Assembly (NCBI GenBank): GCA_034008185.1
Contig: CM067081.1
Span: forward strand, 19,901,821-19,965,820
Source: Gorsachius magnificus
Lineage: Eukaryota; Chordata; Aves; Pelecaniformes; Ardeidae
Reading direction: 5' to 3'
Length of the DNA: 64,000 nucleotides
A program made the translations under genes and the position numbers. Each line of letters begins with the position of its first letter. The first letter of the stretch is position 1. Shown piece by piece: positions 33,801 to 47,028 of the stretch. The notes beneath the pieces are model-generated. The model saw only the letters and a program-made list of their open reading frames with translations, was not told where the DNA came from and did not search any database.

Positions 33801-36800
33801 GAATGTATCAGGGAGCACTAGAACTGAGAGGTAAATTAGGGCATGGAGGGGGATGCTCCATCTGGGAGGAGGAGAGAAACAAGGGAAAGCGTGAAATTCT
33901 GCACTGAAAAAGTAGGGAGTGCGGCAGGGAGTGGTTGATGGCCTGAGGTTGGGATCCGATGCAGAAGTGCAGGGCCAGGGAACTGAGGCACACCTCTGCA
34001 TGACCTGACACAAGTGGGAGCTGCTGCTGCTCTTCATCTCTTCCCATTAAAGACAGTGTTTGCCTGCAGTATTACTCATGGCAATTTCTGGACAAATTAA
34101 GCTTAGGGTTGCTGTTGGTTTCCATTACTGAGCTTTTCTTACAAAGTTAAATTGGCTAAGAATATTAAAAACACTAGCTGTCATAGCTGTGCCAGCAAGC
34201 CTGATGGTACAAACATAACGGTGTGGAGAAAGAAGTGCTTCATGCAATCTTAAGAAGTGATGCATACTTCGTAATCATCTGAGGATGACCTCATGATGCT
34301 ACTACTCGGGCATTAAGAGTGGTTACAAGATAACGTCATTGCAGTGCCATCTGGTGACAAATTCTGGAATTGTCACTAGAATTTTAATACAATAAATCAA
34401 GTGAAAATAAAGATGTAAAATCTACAATAAAATTATATCTCTGGTCCCAGATGAACAGGATGACTTGGATTTTCTATTTTTAAACCTGGTGGGGAGGCCT
34501 CCTTTCTCTGTTCTCCTCAGTATTAGCATAATTCAACAAGATACATTAATTGTTTTTACATGGAGAGAAATGTATGTGAATCACATATATCAAATAATTT
34601 GTAAAACCTAACCTAATATGGTTAGTAGTCACCTGTATGCATGCCATATTGATGGATTTTTTGTGTGAATGAAAACCAGTATTTCAGAATTATCCAAGTA
34701 TGAGAAGTCAGTATTATTATTTAAAATAACACTGGTCTCAAGGGAACAAGGACTGAAAAATACATGAAAATGTATTTGTCTGTGAAAATGTACTTGTCAG
34801 ATGGACAAGGCTCGACAAAAGTTACTTAACTTTTCCAAAGCTACTTTCCCCACTAATATAACCAATGCATACAATGCACTTCATTTTGAATATTTTTCAG
34901 CGTACTGTCTTTGCCTATTCTGTAGAAGAGTGACAGTTAACTGCTAAGGCAAGCGGGAAGTTAAAGCCCTAAGGAAGCATTCTCCAAATATGTTCAGCCC
35001 TTAATTTATCTTTACACAATCATTTGTGTGCTGTCAGTACATCAGGCAGTAGACTTTCCTGACAGACGGTCCCTGGGATTAGGTTGGCAGGAGGAAGCAG
35101 TTTGTGTGGAACAGTTAAAGTGACTGGGAGAGACCCAGAAGGGCTGAGCTCCTAGCTCCGAAAGTAGGCAGTGCCACAAGTGTGTTTTATTCAAGCCATT
35201 TTATTCCAAGCAGTTTAACACAAACTCAGGCAGTCGCAATTTACCACTAAGCTGGGCAATTAGCCCAACCAAAATAGCCCGCAGGCCCCAGAGGCTTTCG
35301 CCCTGTGTACGTCCCACTGACATTGAGGATACTGAAGAAAATAATTTTGTATGAAAATTATTTGGCAACAATACTGTATTTTATAATCATTATTAATATT
35401 ATCTGAAACAGTTGCGGAGTTCCAAACCTGTGTACAAGGTAAAGAGTTCCAGTTCAGATGTAACCCCAGACTAAACTTCTTCAGTTTACCTCTCCCTGAT
35501 AAAGCCTTGACCTCTGAAAGTCCATTGATAGAACAATTCCCCAAAAGCTCCAATATCTAGAATGTTCTAGATTATGATATTGATATCTTGAATCTTGTAA
35601 GAGAATCTAGACAGAATCCTTGAAAAATAGTTCTGTATAAGTAATTGCACATGGCTTTGAATACTTATTCCATATATCATTGTTTCCTACAGGGTTGCAT
35701 ACCTAAACACCTGTTAAGAGTTTGGTCGCCTAAGTATGCAACCCTTAGAAGTAAAGGGACCTATAAAGTTTTGGTAGCCTCATGTTTTTCATGCAAACCT
35801 ATTACTACGGCAAAATTCAGAACAGTACATATTTAACCCTGTCTCTAAAGCAAGTATTTTCACTATTTAAGCATCTTACTAAATACTTACGAAATACTGG
35901 TTTTAACTCATAAAAGCTGTAGTGAAATGTACAGATACTTATAAAATTAACTTCTCAATATTCAGCCATTATGGAAGAGATGAAAGAATTTACCTGTTCC
36001 ATGAAGGTTTTTAACAAGATAATTTAAGGCCTGAGGAGCCAATAAAGCTACAGAGAGAACTATGTGGCTTTTAAAGGCTTCTTTTCATTCAAGGGACAAT
36101 TCACTTGATGTCCAGTAGGATGTGGTAGATGGCCAATGGTTGGTTGTCCTTCACTCCAAATCACCTCTCTTACAATCTGTAGAAAAATATATTTCTTGCA
36201 TTTGATTATTTGTATCTTCTCTGATTCAGCTAATGTCTTCTGTAAATTTTCTTACATAATTCATCTTTGTACAGTAATTTCTTCTTTTGTTTTTCCTTTC
36301 AAATTGGGGCATAAGAGTATTTCTCTGTGAATTGACTTACTCTTCCACAATGCCACTGGGGCTGAAAATATTCTGTAATCTGAACAATTTAAGAACTCTT
36401 GCAATAGACAATGACTGTGATCTGGAAAAGTATGAGACATTTCTCTGTGGTATTTATTTTTGCTTTCCAGGTCTAGGATTGGGTTTTGTGTTTGGCAAGG
36501 GAAGGATTTTAAACTGAATTAGGAATGTGTGAACTCAATTGCCAGTAGTTTATCTAATACTTTTACCTAAACCTCTTTGATTTCACTCATATCTGTCAAT
36601 CACTCTTACGGCTAGACAATAAATAGTATTTATAGACTCTTTGAACTTTTTATACAGGTCAAAATATTTTACCATCCTGAAAATTCAGTAACTTAAAAAT
36701 TTTACCTAATCAAAATTATGAAACAATGAACAAATTAGGTGAATTGAAGCATTGGTTTGACACATTTTTAATATTTAATTTCTATTTTATTTATTTTTTT

Positions 36801-36847
36801 AAAGTAGGACATGGTTTGTCTGTAGCATAGCACACGATAATTCAGGA
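30841..36847. other. Intergenic, AT-rich
   Basis: No exon, repeat or RNA gene recognised. Open frames are short and without family resemblance. Confidence 0.5.
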
Positions 36848-36945
36848 ATTGCCATAATAGAGAAACCCCAAAGCCCATCTAGTTCATCGTACTATCTTTG
36901 ACAGGTAGTTGATGCCAGATGTTTAAGAGAATAAAGTGCTGACCT
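36848..36945 (-). mobile_element. Ancient CR1-like 3' end, minus strand
   Basis: GCCATAATAGAGAAACCCCA, followed by GCCCATCTAGTTCATCGTAC and TTTGACAGGTAGTTGATGCC, resembles the complement of the widespread amniote CR1 3' end whose consensus includes 'gggctagatggaccattggtctgac' (from memory). Only the tail survives. Confidence 0.55.
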
Positions 36946-39900
36946 GTCTAGGAAGCAGATGTAGGTAGCAGATGTACAGGTTTACTGTAAAAAAAATCAA
37001 CAAAAATAATGCAAGATGTGTAATCTCAAAGTTGCTAAATTAAAATTGATGTCAGAAAAATCTGAGTTTCATTTCATGTTGTGTAATGTGGTATTAAGCT
37101 ATTTTCAACTTATTAGTTGCTATTCAGTATTTGTTAATTCAGGTGCATGTCTAAAATTATACCGCACATAGATCAGATTTTAAACATTTTAAGTATTTTT
37201 ATTGTTTTTGCAAAACTCTGAGGATCTAAGTCTTGTGAGCGTGGCTATGCCTGGCAGCACCACTTAACACTGGTCTGCAGAGGCTCTTCTCCATTCTTTC
37301 CCCGACATTTCTTACTGCTCCTGTCTTATTTCCTTCTGCAGGGTTTTTTTTAACACATTACTCAGCTGCTTATGCAGCCGCATGTGAACGGGATGGGGGA
37401 ACTAAACCAGCTAAAAGAATAAAGGGAGGGGGAGAAGAGGAGCAAGTGAAGGTTTGTTTAAGCCAGTGTTGGTAGCAAAGAAATGTAGAACCACATTTCA
37501 TCCTAGTCTTAAAGGCCATATCCGTTAGTGGCTTCATCTTCCCTGAGGGGAGGGAAGAAACACTCCCTGAAGTACCATCTCCTTAGATACCCGGAATTTG
37601 GAGGTATCCATCTGTATGAGCATGACAAAGGGTCTGTCCCTGTAACAACCATCCTTCAGGAATTTGAGGAGGAAGCCTAGCAGATCCTGCTGCAGTTTAA
37701 AACTTTTCTATCCCCATGTGAGCCACCTCTCTTCCAAGTCTTGCCAGCTTTCCGGTACACTGCTCATCAAAGTGGACTTGAGCTAAAATAGTAGGCTGAA
37801 CTGGAGCAAATGAGATGAACTCAGATTTATTTCTCCCAGCTCTTCTTGGGATTAAGGTAAAGTTATCTGGGCAAGGATGTAGCTCAGCTACCAGGCAGGC
37901 AGTTGAGAAATGTAACACGCTGAATCGTGATAGTAAAATTAACCATAAACCTTTAGCCTAGTGAAAACATTAAATGTAGATCCACTTTTCTCCCAAAGTT
38001 ATAGTCCATGTAATAGTCCAATATAGTCCATTTTATCTCTTTCCAGACCACAATAAAGAAGGCCACAGGCTCCCCAGTTAATCTCTCAAGCAAGCTTTAA
38101 TCCCAAAATAAATGGAAGGGCAGTTTAGCTCATTCAACAAACAAATACAATAAACCACTCTACATGCCTACAGGTCAGGCAGCCTTGCAGTGATAGCCTG
38201 GTCTCAAAGAAAGACTCTTGCACTTAAAGACAACCTTCCCGTAGCCAGCCAGTTCCTACTTCTGTTGGGATCCCATTTAAGCCTGCTAGCTGAGAATTGT
38301 TGCCCTGAGCGCTTCCCTGCACCAGTGGACTGATTAATTACAGGGCAGAATAAGCTGCTCCCCCAGGCCCTCATGGTGCTACTTACACTGTACAACAGGT
38401 ACTGCAAGTCACTGGTTAAATCTGTAGCATAGCAAGATTGCTTCGTTGCCCAGCAATGAAGAAACCTGTTAGGAATTGTAGTGTCTCATACAGAAATTTA
38501 AGACATAACATTGCATTTTGCCACCTTCTAGGTAAGACTACATATATGAGCTCCTTTTTGTTTTTTTTTTTCTGGTATGTTTTTTCCTAGTATTAAAGAC
38601 TGTAAAGGGAGCTAAAGTAGGATTTCTGTTTGAGCGTCAGACCGAGCAAAGGCAGATACTTCCTGTGAACACATTTAATGCATTACCCCATGATCCAGGG
38701 CAATTTATTTAAGTCAGTATCTTCCAAAGCAGGTGCCAAAAGCTAGAAGCTAAATCAGTGGAAGCCATAAGTACTTACTACCTTCAGAAATAAAGCCATT
38801 TTTATATAGATGTCTATGGGATGTACGGTCTACAAAGATCTTAATATCTCAGTTTCCTCACTGGGGAAAATACTTACTTGTTTCACAAGGGTAATGCAAT
38901 GTAATATGAATTAACTTTTAAGCACTCTGAATCCTCAAATGAAAGGAACTCTTCAAGTATAAATTCCCAAGATTAATAGTGTATTATCACACACAGAATC
39001 CCAGTTATCCTATGGCAGAAATGTGAGCAGGACAAATCCCCAAAGCAAGTGATGTTCATTAGGTGTTCCAATTCTGAGAAAAATTGGGACACTGTGGTCA
39101 TTTTTTTTTACCAGGCAAAGGACTGAATGTACTTCTTGTAGGAGCAGGACTGGAAAGAATAAAAAAAAAATTAAAGCCAGATACCCCTGATACAACCCTG
39201 CAAATCAGCTCATGTGATCACCTGATGCTTTGCAAAGAGGCATCCTCGATGCAACTTACATTGCCGTGTACAATGTACAAATCAGCCCACATGCAAAGCC
39301 AACAACCCACAGCATTTGCACAGCAGCCCAATCCTGACACACTATGCTGAGTGTGATGGGATGCAGAACGCAGCAAGGAGAGCCTCCTCAGACACGTGCA
39401 CACACTTTCTAAGACGTCAGACTTCAGTGAAGCCCTAAAATGGAGAGGCCAGCTCAACTGGTGGGGAGGGAGAATAGACTAGCTGGGGTCCAGGTGTGAA
39501 AGGATACTGCTATCTCTGAGCCTGTGTATGGAAAATAGGTCTGGTGAGAGAAGGTTGCTTTATTTGGCTGCCAATAACTTGATGACTTTTGCCTGAGCTC
39601 TCTGTAGCAAAAATGTGGGGTTTTTTTCTCAGTATTTGTCATGGCTCAAAAGAAATTAAGAGATAATAATCTCCTGGTGTTTATTTTTACTTTTGCTTTC
39701 TCATGTGACCAGATGAAATCTTTACATGATCTGGTCCTGGACTAGGTCACCTAAACCTGGCTGGTGGCCACACTCAGGCAAGGTACTACCATGCATTGCA
39801 GCAGAATTTAAATGGTTTTGCACTGAACAGAATTTGAGCACAGGCAAAATTGACCATAAAGACAGCTGCAAGACTGGATATCAAAAGCTAAGTAGAGAAC

Positions 39901-41139
39901 TGTAGTGCTGTTATGCAATTTTGAACCATCAAGATGCATCATTTCAGGGACTAAACTGACTGGAGAACGGATTCTCTACTTTCAGTAAGAACAGCAAAAG
40001 AACCATGAAGAGTATGTTTTAATTGGTTGGACTATATCACGGTTGGACTTGATGATCTTAAAGGTCTTTTCCAACCTAAACAATTCTATGATTCTATGAA
40101 TTAAGAGAAGGCAAAGGAGACTCTCTGCTATAATCAGAGACAAAGACCTGATGTCCTGATGTCTTTAACACACAGTTAAGCATTTGGTGAGTCCAGCCAT
40201 CACTTTGTTACATTGAAAAGGGGCAAAAGGCATCTTTCCAAATTGCGTTGGCATATGAATCATAGGAGGAAGCTATAGATACAGGTCAATAATAGGGACA
40301 AAATGGAAAATAACTGGAGCACACTGGCATCCAGCCCACCTATCAAGACAGATAAGGCCAAGTCTAGAACAGGGATAACAGAGAACCAAATGCAACATGA
40401 TCTGCCCTAATGTAGAAGGAAAGAGGAAAGAAAGAAGGTGCGTGACCAATGCAGGGAACCAACATGTGCCAACCTGCAGAGCAAGTGCACTGAAAGGATG
40501 AAAGCCTTCATCTAACAGCATGGCAACATCACCCTCACTTGTTTACATTTCTGCTGTTAGTGGGAGACGCCCAAGGCAGAGGGCTTGGAGGATGAGCAGG
40601 CAGTTGGTCAAAATACCAAAATACATTGAGGGCTGAAGCTATTATCTTTGGCATGGGCTGTACACTAGCACCCTCCATCCCACAACACAGTGAATTTTCC
40701 CATAAAAGACAGAAGGATTAAGTGTTAAAAGGAAAATATGCTGCAAGCAGCACAAAAATTGGAGATACTAGAGTGGGCAGCAGAAAGACCTTGAAGAAGG
40801 AGCTGGGCCATGCAAACAGCAATAGATCCAGCTGCACTTGCAGTAAGTGGCCAGTTTGGTTTTCAACATGTGACTGACTTTCATGAAGTTACTCCATGTA
40901 TGCTACAAAAAAACCACACATTTTTTGTATATGGTAATTATCTCTTATTCTACATCCGTATAGCCTTGCATAGCACTGCACATTTCTTATTCTAATCTCT
41001 TACTCTTTTTAGTAAATGTGCTACCATAGGCTGTCTTTTAAAATACTTATTTAGTACTGATGGTCTAATTCCTTTTCTAATTATTACCCTTTTTTTTTCC
41101 CCTGTAACTGGAGGCTTATCTGTCAGCAGAGGCTGGCGC
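36946..41139. other. Intergenic, mostly unrecognised
   Basis: Contains the CR1 tail at 40024-40099 and otherwise nothing I can name. A moderately GC-richer part at about 37200-39500 has only short chance frames. Confidence 0.5.
40024..40099 (+). mobile_element. CR1 3' tail fragment
   Basis: Short CR1 end: GGTTGGACTTGATGATCTTA, then TCTTTTCCAACC and the tail ATTCTATGATTCTATGA. Only the 3' UTR is retained. Confidence 0.88.
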
Positions 41140-41252
41140 ATACAGTCGCCTGTGGGGAACCTCATGAATAATTGATCCCTTCCACAATGCCAGCGCCTCC
41201 TGTTCTTCCCAAGGGGGCCGAGATCACAAGCTGAGCTGCTTTTTTCCGCCAT
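40992..41252 (-). CDS. Small basic open frame from the orphan CpG island (doubtful)
   Basis: 86-codon frame on the minus strand starting with AAAAATGGCGG, which places the ATG inside a YY1-type element with a good start context, and ending at TAG. The protein is Lys/Arg-rich with no family I recognise: it starts MAEKSSSACDLGPLGKNRRR and ends in AHLLKRVRD, without a signal peptide or membrane segment. It begins in GC-rich and ends in AT-rich DNA, and there is no second coding exon to join. It may be a real micro-protein, a first coding exon, or chance. Confidence 0.15.
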   Translation of the reverse strand: MAEKSSSACDLGPLGKNRRRWHCGRDQLFMRFPTGDCMRQPLLTDKPPVTGEKKRVIIRKGIRPSVLNKYFKRQPMVAHLLKRVRD

Positions 41253-41490
41253 TTTTCAGCCCTGTGCCATCGTTCCCGTCGGGCCGAGCTCACCGCCCGC
41301 CGGCCCAGCCCACCCGCCGGCCACAGGGCCACCGCCGCTCTCGAAATGGAGGCCTGAGGGCGATGGCGGCTTCACTCCCGTTGAGAACTATGGGAATTGG
41401 CCGCCATTTTTAAAGAGGGCGCTCGTTGCGGCGCGTCCTGCGGCTTCTGCTTCTGCGGGGGGTGAAGCTTCGCGTTTGGGAAGACGGGGA
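41140..41490. promoter_or_regulatory. Orphan CpG island with YY1 motifs (candidate promoter)
   Basis: A CpG-rich block of about 350 nt in AT-rich DNA, not attached to any recognised exon. Three YY1-type elements are visible: CCGCCAT at 41246-41252, ATGGCGGC at 41363-41370, and GGCCGCCATTTTT at 41399-41411. No TATA box is obvious. Conserved mammalian order (PSPC1, ZMYM5, ZMYM2) suggests a ZMYM2-like gene reading rightwards with a non-coding first exon here. No ZMYM coding exon was seen up to 64000, so the target gene is inference. A minus-strand frame starting at 41252 is the other possibility. Confidence 0.5.
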
Positions 41491-42004
41491 AATGGTCACC
41501 AGCTACCAACAGCCCCGAGTGTCACACCGAAAGGATGCGGTGCCTGAGGGCCCAGTGGTTTTCAACAGCGCAGGAATCTGAAAGATCCGCCTTGTTTCCA
41601 CATTAAGACAAAATTTTGGAGACCAAGCCCATACGAAGTATAGAAAACTTTTGATACAATTGATTTTAACTTCTAGGTTAAGTAACTGATTTACACAATC
41701 CCCTAACTGATTTTGTACTCCAGAAGAGAGCACTGAAACCTTCAGAAGTATATTCTCTATTTTTTTATATATCTAGTAAGGAAGTTGACTCTACACGGGT
41801 ACATCTGTTCGTGCCTGGAAACGCCAGGGCCGCATGCTGCCTCCCAAGATGGGATCCTCTCTGCTCACGGGACTGAGCATCACTTACCTTGACAGTGGCT
41901 TGGCCAGGATTCCCCAATGTGTATTTACTCTTACAAGACACTTCTCCAACGGGCAATACATGTGAAAGATTAATAGTGTCATTTTACTGTTTCTTTTTCT
42001 TACA

Positions 42005-42682
42005 GCTCTGTGGAAAGGCACCTGGGGGTGCTGCTGGACAACAAGCTCAGTATGAGTGAGCAGTGTGCTGCTGCGGCCAAGAAGGCCAACAGGATGCTGG
42101 GTTGCATCAAAAAGTGCATCACCAGCAGAGGTAAAGAAGTCTTTATCCCACTGTATTCCATGCTTGTCAGGCCATACCTGGAATGCTGTGTACAGTTCTG
42201 GTCCCCGCTATACAAAAAAGATGTGGACAGGCTGGAGGGGGTCCAGAGAAGGGCCACCAGGATGATCAAAGGACTGGGAAGCGTGCTGCATGAGGACAGG
42301 CTGAGAGAAGTGGGTTTGTTCAGCCTAGAGAAAAGGAGGCTCAGAGGGGATCTCATCACCACATACCAGTACCTAAGGGGTAGCTGCAAGGAAGATGGAG
42401 ACTCCCTTTTTACAAGGAGTCACATAGAGAGGACAAGGGGGAATGGACACAAGTTACTCTGGGGAGATTCCAATTGCTGGACATGAGAGGGAAATTTTTC
42501 ACAGTGAGAACAGTCAACCATCGGAATAATCTCCCCAGGGGAGTGGTTGATGCCACCGCATTGGACACTTTTAAGACTCGGCTGGACAGGGTGCTGGGCC
42601 ATCTTGTCTAGACTGTGCTCTTACCTAGAAAGGTTGGACTAGATGATCCTTGAGGTTCCTTCCAACCTAGGATTCTATGATT
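42005..42682 (+). mobile_element. CR1 LINE 3' fragment
   Basis: Frame 42010-42486 encodes the CR1 RT C-terminus ([14 protein letters not shown], then [31 protein letters not shown] and RTRGNGHKL), with a frameshift near 42480 before GLPRGVVD-like codons. It ends GGACTAGATGATCCTTGAGG and ATTCTATGATT. A different subfamily from the 19 kb copy. Its 5' edge follows a pyrimidine tract plus CAG. Confidence 0.92.
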
Positions 42683-45600
42683 TAACCTTTCATATGGGGA
42701 ACGTTCACCATATCCTCAGCTGAGTTGTTGCAGTCATCCATGCCCATCCATTGTTGCCTTGTCATACCTGGTGTCTCAGCGGCTGTGGGTACATTGCTCT
42801 GACAAAGAGGTGGTGGAGATGGTTGTAAGGCCTGGTGAGTCGCTGTCTTGCCAGCAGCATTGCCCGGGGCAGCCTGCTCAGGTATGCCTGGTGGGTCTGG
42901 GTCAGACAGTGAAAATGCTTCAGGCACAGCTTCATGCGTAGCACCATCCCCAAGAAGGAATGGGACTTTGACAGCAGTTTCAGACTAGCTTTCACAATGC
43001 AGTTTTAGGTATATTCAATGCATCTTGCAAGTCAGATGTAGAAGGATGAAACAAGTAATTTGATTTTATTCATTTAGTAATACCTCTTGGAAGTACACTT
43101 TTTTTAAAGTGTTATCAAGCTTTAATAAATAAAGGCACCTGCAATCTGGACTTTCAACTGCTACAGTTTTTAGGTTCCACTGACTGATCTGACCCAAGAG
43201 AAGGGCTTGTGTTTGTAGTCTTACTTGTAGAAATAGTTGCATAAATTGTACAGTGATTTTAAAAGTAGAAAATACAAGCTATTCAAATTTCTAAAGTTTC
43301 AAAGACAATATAAATTCTAATGTGCTAGATGTTTACTATTTAATCAGTTTTTAGCTAATGAGACTATTTGGGGTGATGTTTTGAACTAAAGGATAGATAA
43401 ATACTAGCTATCTTCAAAAAATTCTTATAGCACAAACTGGTTTTTAAAAGTCTGAAAAAGAAAAGTGTATTAAATGTTCCTTAGAAAAGTTTATCCTAAT
43501 AGCTAATGGGAACTTTATGCTATTCTTTTTTTTAAGATTGCCTCAAGCTAAGCCTGAGAGTGGAGGAGAAAAGCAATGTGTATGTTGGGAAGCTAAGTGT
43601 AACATTCTGGATAGATATATATGCTCAACTAATTACTTCTTTCTGAAGTCTGAGTTGGATATTATGTGAATATACACACTTGTTTTATACAATTTCTACA
43701 ATTTAATTTAAAAATATAATTGCAATATATTTTACAGCAGATATTGACTGATCTCATGGAATTAATTTTAAGCCCAATATTAATTAGTACATTAAGGCTG
43801 TGTAAAGTTAAAATGAACATACTTAAAATGTAAATATTTTGGAACAGGTATTAAGTTGTTTATAAAGTCATTAACACAGTGGGACTAAGTGATACTCTGA
43901 AGTGATGCTGCAATGTAAAACATTAAGTAAACCATTATACCATTAGGATTATCTGTTACAAATACAAGTACTAAAGATTGCATTCTAAGATCCTGTAACT
44001 TATTAAACAAAATTTTATATTAAAAAATGCAGAAGGATGAGCATTCAGTTACACACTCTTACACCACTACACATAATACTGGCTAGAAATTGCTACTTTT
44101 TAGTAAGACAGCAGTTGCCAGGATGTAGGCTGAAAAATGCTGGGTTTAATTTAAAATTTTATTGCCAGATTTCACACTTTATACTTAGCAAGAACTGTTT
44201 CTTGCCAAGTGAACTTTCAGAAGACCATACTGTGCAAAACGGGTGATACTGTATTTGAAAAATACACATAAATCTGTGAACACAGACTGCAGTCCATCCA
44301 GACAGTGTGAATGTTTAACCTAGAGAAGAGCTGCCTGTGAGAAGCACTGTATTTACTGTTACAAAACATTCTTTGTGTATTTCAAAATCACTTCAGGGAA
44401 GCCTGTCCCAGCATCCTCAGATGGAAATAATTTTGAGAGTGTGATAAAAGTTTTGGTTAATCAGGAATTAAAAATACATATTTGATATTCTGGTATGAAT
44501 CTCTTACCTCTCTCAACAGAAATGTTTGAGGCTCAGAGGAGCAAATGGTACAAAAAGGAAAACAAGCGCGTTGTAAAAGTGTGGAAAAACTCACATCATA
44601 CAGAGGAGTGCAGTAGGCCATCGAAGGCAGCTAATATTCTTTTTCTACATTTGTGGAAAGAGACAGAACTGCAAAACTTGCCCTCCAGGTAGCTTAAATG
44701 AATGGATGAATGGCACAGAGAGATCAAGCTTGAATGAAGTCTCAGTGAAGAAATACCTTTACACGTCACATAGGCCTTCTTGATATGCAGAGTTATTTGA
44801 TGTAGAATGACAGGAATTACAGTGAAAAGTGGTTCAGAGATCATCACTACAGAGTCAGCCAGTTGTGCTACACAGTGAAATAATGATGAAGGAAGAACAT
44901 CCATCAGCTGGCTTAGCTGCTGCTATTGGAGACTAGCGCTGCTGCTGGTTGGCATTTTTAGAGGCGTATGTGTTCTGCTGTTGCATTTGTCTCCATTCAG
45001 CAGGTTTAAAGATCTGTGTGGATCGATTTGGCAAGTGGCCACAAAACTATCTACCTACAAAGACACTCTGGTATACGTACCTAAGTATCCCAAATACCAG
45101 GTGTTCCAGACAACGTGGCTTTTAAAGTTACACATTTCTTCTTACAATTACAAATCCATTTCTATTCTCCTCCCAGAGACTGATTGGGAGTAACTGTAAA
45201 GTAAAAAGTAACTGCGGTGACTTAATTGACTGTTAGGTGGCAGAATATTAACTCTCCGTTTATTCAGCTGAAGCTGGGACATATGTCCCAATTCCCTGAT
45301 TATTTCACTAGAATACATTGGTTTTTACTGTAGTAAAATATGCAACTCAATTAGTTCAATCTTACCTATAGAAACCGTACTGCTACTGTTGTAGAACTGT
45401 TGTCAGCACAATTAAGCTTCCATCTAAATTCTGTCTTTAGTCCTGTATTGGTTTATTTTAGTAAATTTGTTTGACTTGGAAAGTTGGATGGACCAGTTCT
45501 GAATTCCAGATGATGGAGAAAAAAAATCCTGGTGCTGTGCAACATTGACAAGTGTTTTAAAATTGCTTCAACCCAAAGTATTCAAGTTATATAGAACTAT

Positions 45601-46161
45601 AGCCACTATAGTCTGATAGACAAATACCTTACAGGATCTGGATCTTAGGATCCACTAGTTTAAAAGGATCTATTTCTATCTTACCTTGCCTTCCACTCTT
45701 AAAACTCGTGGAAAAATAATGAATGGGATGTTTTACTTGAACAGAGGTTATAATTAAGTAAAACTATACGTAATTGTGATGAGTTCAATAAGCGTCCTGG
45801 TCATTTACTGGAATACCTCTCCTGATCAGGAGAAGCCTTGGGACCTGTTTCCAAATTTGTACATGCTGGATCACCTTTCAGTACAGATTTAATCTAGATC
45901 AAGCATGAATACAGCACTGCATTTCCATCACATTACCAGAGCACTTGGTACAGTGTTTATGCCTCTTTCATGGTGGCTATCCTTTTTCATACTGTCTATA
46001 GGAGGACAAAAGATGCTTGATTTAGCAACAAGTCAAAAGTAGCTTGCTGAGATAATACCTGATCCAATATCAAATCCTCTAGGACAGAGATAACCTTCAC
46101 ATCTTTTACATACACTTGAAGTTGCATGCTGAGTTTGTATGAGCTCAGGACTTTGCATCAC
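42683..46161. other. Intergenic or intronic, AT-rich
   Basis: Nothing recognised on either strand. Confidence 0.5.
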
Positions 46162-47028
46162 ATAGAATCATAGAATCTTAGAATGTTTTGGGTTGGAAGG
46201 GACCCCTAGAGGTCATCTAGTCCAACCCCCCTGCAGTGAGCAGGGACACCACTAACTAGATCAGGTTGCTCAGAGCCCCATCCAACCTGGTCTTGAATGT
46301 TTCCAGGGATGGGGCCTCCACCACCTCTCTGGGCAACCCGTTCCAGTGTTTCACCACCCTTGTTGTAAAGAATTTCCTCCTTATATCCAGTCTAAACCTA
46401 CCCTGGTTTAGTTTAAAACCATTACCCCTTGTCCTGTCACAGCTGGCCCTACTAAAAAGATTTTCCTCGTCTTTCCTATAGGCCCCCTTTAGATACTGAA
46501 AGGCCATAATCAGGTCTCCCCGCAGCCTTCTCTTCTCCAGGCTGAACAAGCCCAGCTCCCTCAGCCTGTCCTCATAAGAGAGGTGCTCCAGCCCTCGGAT
46601 CATTTTAGTAGCCCTCCTCTGGACCCGCTCCAACAGTTCCATGTCCTTCTTGTGCTGAGGGCTCCAGAGCTGGATGCAGGACTCCAGGTGAGGTCTCACC
46701 AGAGCAGAGTAGAGGGGCAGAATCACCTCCCTTGACCTGCTGGCCACGCTTCTCCTGATGCAACCCAGAATACAGTTGGCCTTCTGGGCTGCCAGCACAC
46801 ATTGCCGGCTCATGTCCAGCTTTTCATCCACCAGCACGCCCAAGTCCCTCTCAGCAGGGCTGCTCTCGATCCTTTCTTCCCCCAGCCTGTACTGATACTG
46901 GGGGTTACCCCAACCCAGGTGCAGGACCTTGCACTTGGCCTTGTTGAACCTCATGAGGTTCACACAGGCCCACCTCTCCAGCCTGTCCAGGTCTCTCTGG
47001 ATGACATCCCGTCCTTCTGGTGTGTCAA
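46162..47028 (-). mobile_element. CR1 LINE, 5'-truncated copy
   Basis: Minus-strand CR1 with a long open frame from the RT C-terminal region to the usual stop near 46256, then a 3' UTR and tail. Translation is nearly identical to residues 113-369 of the copy at 20509-21618, with about eight replacements, so both belong to one young subfamily. The 5' break falls at about 47028, within the codons for the LDTPEGRD region. Sequence beyond is unrelated. Confidence 0.93.
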
